Source: Biomphalaria glabrata (Eukaryota > Mollusca > Gastropoda > Planorbidae). Taken from it: DNA of 64,000 nucleotides. The translations under genes were made by a program, and so were the position numbers. The notes beneath the pieces were generated by a model that did not search any database, was not told where the DNA came from, and saw only the letters and a program-made list of their open reading frames with translations. The stretch lies in the NCBI RefSeq assembly GCF_947242115.1, contig NC_074719.1, forward strand, positions 34,193,769-34,257,768, given 5' to 3'. Every line of letters begins with the position of its first letter. The first letter of the stretch is position 1. Shown one piece after another: positions 1 to 10,900 of this stretch.

Positions 1-595
1 CATAAACAGTCTAAGTATAAGACATACAGAACATAAAACAGTCTAAGTCTAAGACATACAGAACATAAAACAGTCTAAGTCTAAGACATACAGAACATAA
101 AACAGTCTAAGTATAAGACATACAGAACATAAAACAGTCTAAGTCTAAGACATACAGAACATAAAACAGTCTAAGTCTAAGACATACAGAACATAAAACA
201 GTCTAAGTCTAAGACATACAGAACATAAAACAGTCTAAGTCTAAGACATACAGAACATAAAACAGTCTAAGTATAAGACATACAGAACATAAAACAGTCA
301 AACTATAAGACATAGAGAACATAAAACAGTCTAAGTATAAGACACACAGAACATAAAACAGTCTAAGACATACAGAACATAAAACAGTCTAAGTATAAGA
401 CACACAGAACATAAAACAGTCAAACTATAAGACATACAGAACATAAAACAGTCTAAGTATAAGACACACAGAACATAAAACAGTCTAAGTATAAGACATA
501 CAGAACATAAAACAGTCTAAGTATAAGACACACAGAACATAAAATAGTCTAAGTATAAGACACACAGAACATAAAATAGTCTAAGTCTAAGACAA
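1..595. repeat. 32-bp tandem satellite
   Basis: About 18 head-to-tail copies of a 32-bp unit containing CAGTCTAAGTCTAAGACATA and ACATAAAA. Copies vary at a few positions (AAGTCTAAG versus AAGTATAAG, CATACAG versus CACACAG). A few copies are shortened, for example near 361. The array is cut by the window edge, so its true length is unknown. Confidence 0.95.
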
Positions 596-895
596 AGTCA
601 ATGTGAATCATTCATAACGTGGATAAAAGAATAAAAAAAATGTTGACATGACTCGCTAAGATCGTCTGAATGATATATCACGTGGTTCTTATCAGGATTC
701 AGATACAAAAGTAACAACAATATCAAGAGTTATCTGACAAAAAAAAAACATCAAAAATTTTACAAGAAAATGAGAATGATAGAGAGTAGTAAATACCGAG
801 TCCTATCTCGCCTGTTTTGATAAAGCAAGACTTTAAAACAATAATATGTTTGTCTAGCAAAATGTACACTATTTTATGAAGGTTTTAAGAAACAA
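596..895. other. No feature recognised
   Basis: AT-rich sequence between the satellite and a LINE tail. I see no coding potential, RNA gene or repeat structure. Confidence 0.5.
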
Positions 896-1020
896 CTCTG
901 CGATATTTGTGGACTAAAGTGTCTCTCCAAAATAGGGCTCCACAGCCACACGAGGAAGTGTGCGAGATGAACCATAGTCGTTCTACAACTGAAGGAGGCC
1001 AACCAAGAAACAACGCCAGT
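896..1020 (+). mobile_element. LINE 3' end remnant with C-terminal zinc finger
   Basis: The plus strand reads CDICGLKCLSKIGLHSHTRK and then a stop. This is the C2H2-like finger that closes the ORF of a widespread invertebrate LINE family; the same finger type ends the 919-codon ORF at 7282-10041. The short 3' UTR after it (ATGAACCATAGTCGTTCTAC) recurs at 15856-15950 (minus) and 58240-58330. Only the last part of the element is present, as expected from 5' truncation. Confidence 0.8.
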
Positions 1021-1733
1021 GAGAACACCTTTAACTTCAGTATGGTGTATTATTTAATTTCATTTCTGTATTCTTTATATTTTTTAAAGAAAAAAATGAA
1101 TACACGATTAAAAAGAGAAATTATTTTATCACACAGACTCAGGCTGCACACCAGAACGAAAAAGTGCCTATTGTGAACTAGCGCATTATTCAAATCAGCA
1201 TCACAAATGTATGCTGTGAAATGTTATTAACATTAAACAAAGAGAGAAGCAGTGTCTTTTAGTTGGGAGACAGAGACTGTCCACAGTCAACTGGCTTTGA
1301 AGGCGAGAAACTAGCGGGTTAAAAAGCAGACAACTCTAGGAAAGATTAACTGTAAAAGAGGATGTGGCTATCTATTTACTGGTGACATGAGATTATCAAA
1401 AACGTAGATAGCAGTCTTGGTCTTGCTTTTATTTCCTAAAAAAGACAGACTGACAAACAGGCTTCACAAAAACAAAAGCGGTTTTCCCGTAAGGAGGGAG
1501 CCGCTAAAATAAAAGATGTATTGTTTGCATCATAATTAATGAATACTTTCACATTTTTAGAAGTAGAAATTACTCTAAATCATTTGAAAAGATACATGAA
1601 AATACAACTTTCAAAAACATATCAGTTTTGTTTTAATCCTTTCCTGCTGAATTCCCAAACCGCTTTTTCATTCCATTATTTTGTAGTGTTAAATCATTGC
1701 AAGGAGTCTACTGATCATACTCTTCTATTCATT
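1021..1733. other. No feature recognised
   Basis: AT-rich sequence with only short random ORFs. I see no host gene, tRNA or repeat array. Confidence 0.5.
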
Positions 1734-2001
1734 TTGAGTAATCCTTGTACAATTAAACTCTACTATTGATTTCGAGTCCAGTGGTCCTTGTACAATCAAC
1801 CTTTTCTAATGATTTCGAGTGATCCTTGTACAATCAAATTCTTCAATTGATTTAGAGTGATCCTTGTACAATCAAACTCTACTATTAATTTCGAGTGATC
1901 CTTGTACAATCAAATTCTTCAATTGATTTAGAGTGATCCTTGTACAATCAAACTCTACTATTAATTTCGAGTGATCCTTGTACAATCAAATTCTTCTATT
2001 T
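1734..2001. repeat. 38-bp tandem repeat with two-unit higher order
   Basis: About seven copies of a unit with the invariant core GATCCTTGTACAATCAA. Two spacer variants alternate (ACTCTACTATTAATTTC and ATTCTTCAATTGATTTA), giving a 76-bp higher-order period in the centre of the array. The first copies are the most diverged. Confidence 0.9.
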
Positions 2002-3265
2002 TTTCTACATCCTAACAAGCTAAGCACAATGTCCTTGTTCGTCTGTTTAACTCCTCTCTGAAGACAAAGAAACATTTGAGTCGAGTGAGAGAATACCAGC
2101 TGAAGTGTGGTCATAATAAAAAGAAGCCAAATTTATTTGAACATGTATAAATAAACAGATTTTTTTAAATCATTGTAGCCGTTTTCAAATTATCCGCCCA
2201 GTGTCCAGTGTATATGATTTTTTTTCTTTGTTACTTTTTGAACCCATGAAAAGTTAGCAAGCTAATAGGAGGAATTCTAAACAAAAAAAAATATGTTCGT
2301 AGTTACAAGTTCAATATTAAATTCTGAAAGCCTATTTTTATCATTATAATAATAATAAAAACGTCTTGATAAAAATTAAATAAACTTTAATATTTTGTCG
2401 GAAATCAAAACACCATGGTACTATTATATTGACAGCATTAGGCCTACACTACAGAACGTAACCAAAGCAGTTTAAAGTTGACATGCCAGAGATAAACAGT
2501 GCGCCATAAGCCACTGAGGTGTTAGACCTATTCTATAAAGTGTTGTTCTGAATTGTGAGCGCACTTCAAAACCTTTAAGCTACATACAAGCACGCATCTC
2601 ATACTGATAAGCGTAACAATTACATTAGAAAAAACAAAGGTATATAATGTTGATAGCACACTAATAGTGTGAAATAAAATGGGAGATAACCATACAGAAT
2701 GTTTATTCCAGACCCGTCTTTATATTTTCCTCTTACTGTCACGGTATGTTAACCCTTAAAACGCGTGTGGTAGTTTAGCCTCTAAACATCAGATTTGTAA
2801 TTCCATTATGTATGCACTCATTGAAAAACAGCTCAGCACTTTAAGGGTTAAGCTACTACATAACTCAAACGAGAACATAGTAATATCTTTGGTTCTGGAG
2901 ATTAAGGATGAGTACAGTGTTTCAATTAACTACCTAAACCCAGTTGCAACCTGTATATTTTTTCCGTATCCGGTGCAGACAAAGCCGTTGTCCTGTCTAT
3001 TTACGTTTTCTTTTCGTCTTCTGCTCCTGTCTTCAATAAGGGCTTTTTTTTCTTTCCAAATGTGGTATCTGCGGCCTTTGGGAGAGTTCTCCAACTGTCT
3101 CTTTCAGAAACCACCCGCTGACAGCTACTTTCTTTCATACTAGTGAGGGTGAAATGGGGCCTGAGTTCATCTTTATAGCGCTTTCGGAGGGCACCTCTGT
3201 TAGGTCATTTTCTTTTAAGACTGTATAATAGTCTGTAAAAAGGAAAAAAAAAACATTTAAATGCA
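2002..3265. other. No feature recognised
   Basis: AT-rich non-coding sequence. Short ORFs here (for example 2808-3143) have low-complexity translations and no recognisable domain. Confidence 0.5.
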
Positions 3266-3280
3266 TTAATGAAATAGTTA

Positions 3281-3570
3281 GGAGTGCGGTGGCTAAGTGG
3301 TTAAGCACTCGGCTTCCGAACCTGGGGTCCTGGGTTCTAATCTCGGTGAAGACTGGGATTTTGAATTTCTGGATTTTTAGGGTGCCCTTGAGTTCACCCA
3401 CCTCTAATGTGATTACCGTACCTTACTTTAGTTGGGGAAAGTAAAGGCGGTTGGTAGTTATGCTGGCCACATAACACCATGCTTGTTAACCGTTGGCCAA
3501 AGAAACAGATGACCTTAACATCATCTGCCCCATAGATCGCAAGATCTGAAAGGGAAACTTTTACTTTTTT
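3281..3570 (+). mobile_element. tRNA-derived SINE, full length, with 15-bp TSD
   Basis: The head is tRNA-like, with an A-box region (GTGGCTAAGTGG) and a B-box region (GGGTTCTAATC). A conserved body follows (GAAGACTGGGATTTTGAATT, GGGGAAAGTAAAGGCGGTTGG) and a tail with CATCTGCCCCATAGATCGC. The element is flanked by the perfect direct repeat TTAATGAAATAGTTA at 3266-3280 and 3571-3585, which marks a retrotransposition target-site duplication. Relatives lie at 30685-30955 (plus), 25545-25772 and 22535-22810 (minus). Confidence 0.93.
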
Positions 3571-3585
3571 TTAATGAAATAGTTA

Positions 3586-4900
3586 TTGTGTGAAGACAAA
3601 TCATTGTAGGAGTTTCACGTACTATAAGACTAGACCCTTTCGTCACGTGACTGTTATCTTACAACGGTTGTAATACCCAAGTACCGTACCTTTTTAGAAT
3701 CAGAAGCTGCCTACCCTGCCAATGGTAAGTTTGCTTAGTTGTTTACACTATACGTAAGTTGTTTTTTTTTTTATAATAAAAAAAGAAAGGCAAAACAAAA
3801 CTCATTGGTTTACATTATAAAAATAGTTCAGTAAAAGTGTACTCATGGCTTTGTGTGTACTTTATTGTTGTACTTTATTGTTGCGATTGTCAACAAATCT
3901 CTCTCGTTTTAAAAAGGAACAACACGTCATTAGTATAACTCATAATTCTTATTTATCTATTTGTGTATAGCGTTAATTAAGCTTATTACTATGAATGTTG
4001 TATTTTATTTTATAATTATTAAACGTAATCTTTTAGAACTTGTTCAATGCGAAATAAAAGGATTGCGTCTCAGCCTCTGGCAACAGTCCAGCACCTGTCC
4101 AGCAACAGTCCAGCCCCTGTCCAGCTCATGTGGCTTTGCAATCGCATGCGATGAAATTACATTGACTAATATTTGAAGGGGTGAAGGCACTTCTACTATT
4201 GGAAGAGTCAGGAAGTCAGAGCTTGTAAGCCTAGTAAAGCAACTGATCTACAAGAGGTGTACTTTGATTTCAAACTTCCGTTATTTTGCGATCCCGAGGC
4301 TTCAAGAATCAACATCCAGGAAAAAATCAGAATTGAACGAAATATGTTAGGCGTTGAGACTATCCAATATGATGTTCACATCTACATATACTGATACAGA
4401 GTTGGTGCCACATTTATTGCTGAGAATTCCTTTCGATCACACAAGCAAATTCAAGAGATGGACCATTCTGCTAGAGCGATCAATTATCATTAATGTAAGG
4501 ACCATGAATTATCTTTTAAAACTGGGCTGCTCTATATCTTTGTAGACAGAACCAACATACTCTTCAATTCTCATAGATTCCGTGAAAACATGTTTTTGAT
4601 AATATAATAATAATATGATAATATAATATAATACATTCCTGGTCCCTAACATTTCTCTAACTTGCCTCAAAACAATTGTATACAAGAAAAAAAATCATTT
4701 TAAATTAAATTGAATTTCGCTTATAACTATTTCAGATGACAGACCAATGCTTTGAGAATGTGACTCGCAATGCCCTGGAAGTAGCCTATATAGAAATGAC
4801 GAAACTCTGGCCACCACTTGTGCACATCTTTCTAAAGTTTCAATGAAGGGATAAACCAAACATATAAGGAATTTTATTTTTTTTTTAAATTAAATTGAAG
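3586..4900. other. Upstream region of gene A; no gene proven
   Basis: Holds a short direct repeat of CAGTCCAGC/CTGTCCAGC words at 4083-4123. The open stretch at about 4216-4370 reads as an ordinary-looking peptide (contains EVYFDFKLPLFCDPEASRIN) and may continue in another frame to about 4495. Another open piece starts with ATG after a TTTCAG acceptor at 4738 and stops near 4845. I do not recognise these. They could be decayed coding exons of a transposon or gene. A 5' UTR exon of gene A should also lie somewhere upstream but cannot be placed. Confidence 0.35.
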
Positions 4901-7900
4901 ATGAGACCTTATTTAGAATTTATAGACATTGTTTTACAACTTCAATATTTAGAAGACATTAAAGAGTTGTGTCAGAATGTTTTGGTGGATATTGATTCGG
5001 TAAGTTTAGTTTTAGACAATCGAAACAATAATAGTATGGTATAGACTTTGAGATATGATGTCCAAATTTTGGACCCCTTGTACATCACATAAGGTTGACT
5101 TATAACTATAAATCAAATTTTTACAAAGCTTATATCAACTTACTACATATGTCTGTCTGTCTGTATTATAAAAAGCTTTTCACACGTTATTTTTCCCACA
5201 CTCATTCTCGGATCAAGTTGAAACATTGCACAAATATTCATTGACATAGACAAGACATAAACTATTTATAAACATTAACCCATTAGTCAATTAACTACTG
5301 AAATTAATTCGTTTATTTGATACCGATAAGAGAAATAAATCCATCAGTATTATGTGTAGGGTTGTCCCTTCCAATGATTGCTCACATTTTTTCGCCGACA
5401 CCCAATCTCGGATCAAGTAGAAATTTTAAACAATAATAAATTGTATTTATTGTACCTAAATAAACATGAAGCGATTTAAAAATTAACCAATTAGTCAATT
5501 AATTATTGGTAATTAATAATTTTGTTTGATATCGAATGAAGGAAATAACTTCTATATTATTGAAACATACAGTTGTATTATTGGTAATTAATAATTTTTT
5601 TGATATCGAATGAAGGAAATAGCTTCTACATTATTGAAACATACAGTTGTAAGTGCGGAGTTATTCGCATTTGATAAAAGTTTTTTTTAAGGATTTTTCC
5701 ACATTTGGCTTGTACGTGTTATTCTGTATTATTTATAGCATTCAAGGTTGTTGAACTTTATTATGACTATTTATTAGATCTTTGTCAAGGACGGGGGATC
5801 ATTATGTGGTGACACTGGGGAACCCAGAAGAGGTTTTCAAAATCCTTTATTTGTTTTATTATTGTAGAGAAAAACTTTGAATTCCACTTAACCACTATAT
5901 GAAGTGAAATGTAAGGTTTACATCTGTTTGCTTTATTTACGTGATATCTAGACACCAATACTTTTGGGTGAATCTTGAAAAGACGTGGCTTAAATATGAC
6001 TTACATTTACTTGGAGACTGTTGGATAGGTATTTGAATTCTCTCATGTCGACATCGGAAAATAAAAGTTTGTCGGAACTGTGCAAAAGACCGTGGCGTAG
6101 CTAGGGTGGGGGAGGAGGGGGAATAATTTGAAAATTCCCCCGGGCTCCCACTTAAATATAATGCAAAATGCAGGGGCCTCCAAAGAGGTCTAGCCCCCTG
6201 CTGGCCCCAAAACGATGGAAAATTCCTAGCTACGTCCCTGGCAAAAGACGTACCTACTACGCTCCAACTTCTTTAGCCTCCTACTAGGTGATATAATGAC
6301 TAGTCCCAGAACCACTTCACTTACTCAATATCTACCTTCCAAGTTGCACTGCCTTTACTCTTTTCTCTTATGTTTGAAGTCATGTCATTATTTAGCAGGA
6401 TGTTAATTTCCCATATCATTATAATGCTAAGAATTATAAATCAAATTCTTACATGAACATAACTGCATATTTTGTGATTATTGCAACAGTATTTTTACAA
6501 CACTTCAAATAAGCGTTTCTATGTTGTTCTTGTTGTTTTGTTGTTCCACTATTTAGCTCCAGAAAAGAGGCCATCTATGGATTGAGGACAAAGAGACGTC
6601 TACGTATACAGATCTCAAACAATATATTAAAGATAAAAGTTCAGAAATGTTACAAAATTGCCTTTCTATGATACGTAAGTTTAAAGGTATTTATAGTTGT
6701 CAATAACATAAATAGACTACTTACTTCGATTGGTATATATTTTTATTACTTTCATGTAATGACCTAAATTAACCAATCGATCTGGATAAATTAATTTATC
6801 CACCTGTCTCTAGTCATTGATTCGGAAAGCTATAACAAGATAGAACCTTAAAGAGATATCTTTCTTGGAAGTTGAATTTAACTGTTTTTCTTCATATGCT
6901 TTTATGAAGAGATTGGAACCAAAAAACGAACAATACTACCGATTTTTTACGACGTCAAAGTTTTTTCCTTTTACTCAAAGTTAGCTAATATACAAGGGAG
7001 GAAATTCAGATTACCTGCGAAATTATATAAATGTATCTTTTCCTCTATTTTACATGGCTGCTAAAAGTCTATTAGTTACTGATTTAAAGCTTACTACCTT
7101 ACAGAAATCATTGACATTAACAAAATCAATGACTATTGAAAGATATAGGTTTTAGATATTGACTATTGAATCTACATCTAGACATGTTTTTTTTTTATAT
7201 CGACGAATAATATAGGCATAGACATAGCCTATTATATATGGCTCCTTTTGTCTCGAAAGGCAATGGATGCGCCCAAGTGAGTCACTGGTTTTGGCTTAAT
7301 CTTGAGACGGGGCAGAATCTGGTGTGGCTAATCAAGCCAATTCTAGAACGGCAGACTTTGCCACAATTCGTACATTTGTATGCCTCTGATTTAGGGCTAG
7401 CAGACAGGGCAGCTTTCTTTTTTTCCCTCTTGATTAAAGCCGCTTCAATTCTTTTGTTCTCAGCAAGGGTTGTCCCAGCACGCACAGTCTGTCTCCATGC
7501 ACTCCGGTCTTTGGCTATGTTTTCCCACATACTTTCACTGATGCCTGAGGCTCTCATGTCTCGCTTGCAGACATCTCTATATGTTAGTCTTGGGCGGCCC
7601 TTGGGTCTGACTCCTTCCACAAGCTCAGCATATAAGATATCTTTCGGGATTCTACCATCTGGTATGCGGGTGACATGTCCGAGCCAGCGTAATTTCCTTT
7701 GTGTCAGGAGAGCATACATGCTGTTCATATTGGCCAGTCTCAAAACTTCCTGATTGGAGATATGGTCCCTCCAAGAGATGCCCATTATGCGTCTCAGGCA
7801 GCGCAAGTGGAAACTATTCAATCTGTGCTCTTGGTACATGTATGTTGACCAGCTTTCACTGCCATAAAGGAGAGTGCTCACAACACAGGTGTTGTAGACT

Positions 7901-10900
7901 AGGATTTTGGTAGCTGTGGTCAATTTACCATTTTCCCAGACGCGCTTGGAGAGTTTTGCCAATGCTGTGGTAGCTTTTCCTATCCTTTTTGTCAGCTCGA
8001 TGTCTAAGTCTAGGTTACTGACAATTGTTGAACCCAAGTAGGTAAATTCCTGCACCACTGAAAGGGTGTGGTTCCCAATTTGTATTATAGGTATTTCTGC
8101 AACGTCTTGTGCCAGGATTTCGGTCTTGGAGAGACTTATAGTAAGGCTAAACTCTTGACAAGCAGCTGCTAAGGCGTTCACTAGCTTCTGTAGACCTCCT
8201 TGTGAGTGAGATACGAGTGCCGCGTCATTGGCAAACAGCAGCTCCCTTATCAAGATACGACGCCTTTTCGTTTTGGCTTTAAGACGTGCCAGGTTAAAGA
8301 GCCTTCCATCGGATCTGCTATGGATGTATATTCCGTCTTCCAGGGATTTAAAAGCACTGGATAGTACGACTGAGAAGAAGATGCCAAAAAGTGTAGGGGC
8401 CAGTACACATCCTTGTTTTACACCGCTCTTAATGGAGAATGGCCTGGAGGAAGAACTTTCAAACTGAACGGTGCCCTGCATATTTTCGTGAAAAGCTGAC
8501 ACTAGTTTTCTTAACTTATTTGGACAGCCGATTCTCTCTAGTACAGCAAACAGACCGCTTCTGCTAACAAGGTCAAAGGCCTTGGTCAAATCAATAAAAG
8601 CTATGAAGAGGGGCTGCTTTTGTTCTCTGCTCTTCTCCTGTAGCTGCCGCAGAGAGAAAATCATATCTGTTGTAGATCTTCCTGCCCTAAAGCCACACTG
8701 CGACTCTGGATAAACACGATCTGCCAGGATCTGTAATCGCTTTAGTAACACTCTAGCAAAAGCCTTTCCAACTATGCTAAGCAGTGAGATGCCTCTGTAA
8801 TTGTTACAATCAGAGCGGTCGCCTTTATTTTTATAAATTGTAACAATGTTGGAGTCTTTCAATTCCTGGGGGACCATTCCTTGTTCCCAGCACAAGCTTA
8901 GCAGTTCATGGAGTGGTTTGATTAGGGCACATTTTCCAGCCTGAATTACTTCAGCAGGAATGCCATCTCCTCCGGGTGTTTTCCCATGTGCAAGCATGTC
9001 AATGGCAATGCTCAGCTCCTTTGCTGAGGGCGTTTCGTCTAATTCCGTCAAAACTGGAAGTGATGGGAAGTTGGAAACAGCATTTGGTGAGATGGCGTTT
9101 TCAATCTGGTAGAGTTCTGCATAGTGTTCTACCCATCGTTCCATTTGCAGCGCACGATCGCTGATGATTGAGCCATCTTTTGACTTGAGTGGAGCACACT
9201 TGCTGGTGTGAGGTCCAAAGGCTTTTCTCATGCCCTCATATAGTCCTCTTATGTTACCACAGTCGGCACAAGATTGAATATCTTCGAATAGCTCCTGCCA
9301 GTATTTGTTAGCACATTGTCTCGCTACTCTTTGGGCATTGTTACGTGCAGCACTGAGCCTTATTAAGTTGCTTGGGGTGGGATCCTTCTTGTAGATTAGC
9401 ATGGCTGCTCTCTTGTTCGTAGTGGCAGTTTCCATTTCTGGTAGACTAGCTTCAAACCAGTCTTCGCTTTTCTTGGTTTTGTTTCCAAAGACCAGTGATG
9501 ATGTTTGGTAGATTGTATCACGCATAAACGTCCAGCTTTTTTCTACCTCAGTCACAGAGAAGTTTTTAAAAGCTTCCTCTAATTTGTTCTCAAATTCGGT
9601 GCAAAGATCAGAATTTTTTGTGCTAGTAGTATTCAGGCGTGATTTTCTTTTTCCCTGTGAAGTGTGGATCTTAGTTGGCAGCAGTCTTGTCCGGCATGAC
9701 ACTAAAGTATGATCAGTATCACAATCCGCGCTTTGGTAGCTACGTGTCAGCAGTATATTTCCAATGTCCTTTTTTCGTGTCAGTATCACATCCAGCTGGT
9801 GCCAGTGCCCAGACCTAGGGTGCCTCCATGAGACACAGTGCTGTGGTTTTGTTCTGAAGTATGTGTTGGTAATGCAGAGCTTATGGTATGTGCAGAATTC
9901 AAGCAGTCTTTGTCCGTTCTCATTCATCTTTCCGATTCCAAAAAGCCCAAGACAGTCTGGCCAGGTAGTGTGATCTGATCCTACTCTGGCATTGAAGTCA
10001 CTTAATTTTTTTATATCGACGAATAATATAGGCATAGACATAGCCTATTATTATTATTATTAACAGATATATTTGAAGTGATTTATGTACAGACAATTTT
10101 CGAATTTGAAGTTATAATTACATTTATATAGAAGCTGTCTTTAATTGATGTGTATAAATAATATGTATAAAGCGAAAGCTGACATTTACAACAAACGACC
10201 CATACATGTATAGAAAATAAACGTGTGCAAGTAATAGACTGGACAGATAAGATGAAAGATTTGTTTTTTCATCTCTTTAAAGATAGTAAATTTGATCAGT
10301 TCACTGAGGCTAATCCACTTTTACAAGAAGTCGATCATGAATCAGCCTCAACTATAAATGGTAAATAGATTTTTCGAGAACCATTCTTAGTTCAATTGGT
10401 AGTAGGAATGACTTTATAATTTTAAAGTAAAGTTTTTTATAAACATTATTTTGTTAAAAAGAACCAGTAAATACGATCTTAAATATTTTTGACTTAATTC
10501 CTTAAAAATGTGTTAAATATATTTTGTCAAAGATCCACAGAATGACAGCTTAAAGGTCAAAATGAACGACAGATTAAGAACTACACAATTAGAAAAGATT
10601 TTTCGAAAACTAGACGAACAAGAAAAGATGAAAGACAAAAGAGATGTAAGAACAGAAATATCGCTGGATGACTTTCAAAATGTCGAAAGCAAATATATTG
10701 AGTTTTACGAAGAATTAATGGCAGAGCTTGACTCTAACAGCAGTTTCATGTCTCAACTAAACACACAGTGTCATACATTGTCAGCAGAACTAAAGTATAC
10801 CACAGAACATAAATCATTACAACAAAGAAAGGTATTTCTTCACTTTATTCCACATAATAGAATTAGATTAATTCTAAAAAATTTAAATTGACCTTGTGAA

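Noticed and set aside
3281-3360. tRNA-like cloverleaf with A and B boxes
   Set aside because: It is the head of a SINE: it continues into the shared SINE body, has a target duplication, and recurs elsewhere in the window (30685, 25772 and 22810 ends). Not a functional tRNA gene.
7238-7753. 171-codon plus-strand ORF, and other plus-strand ORFs up to 9973
   Set aside because: Antisense shadows of the 919-codon LINE ORF; their translations have no domain.
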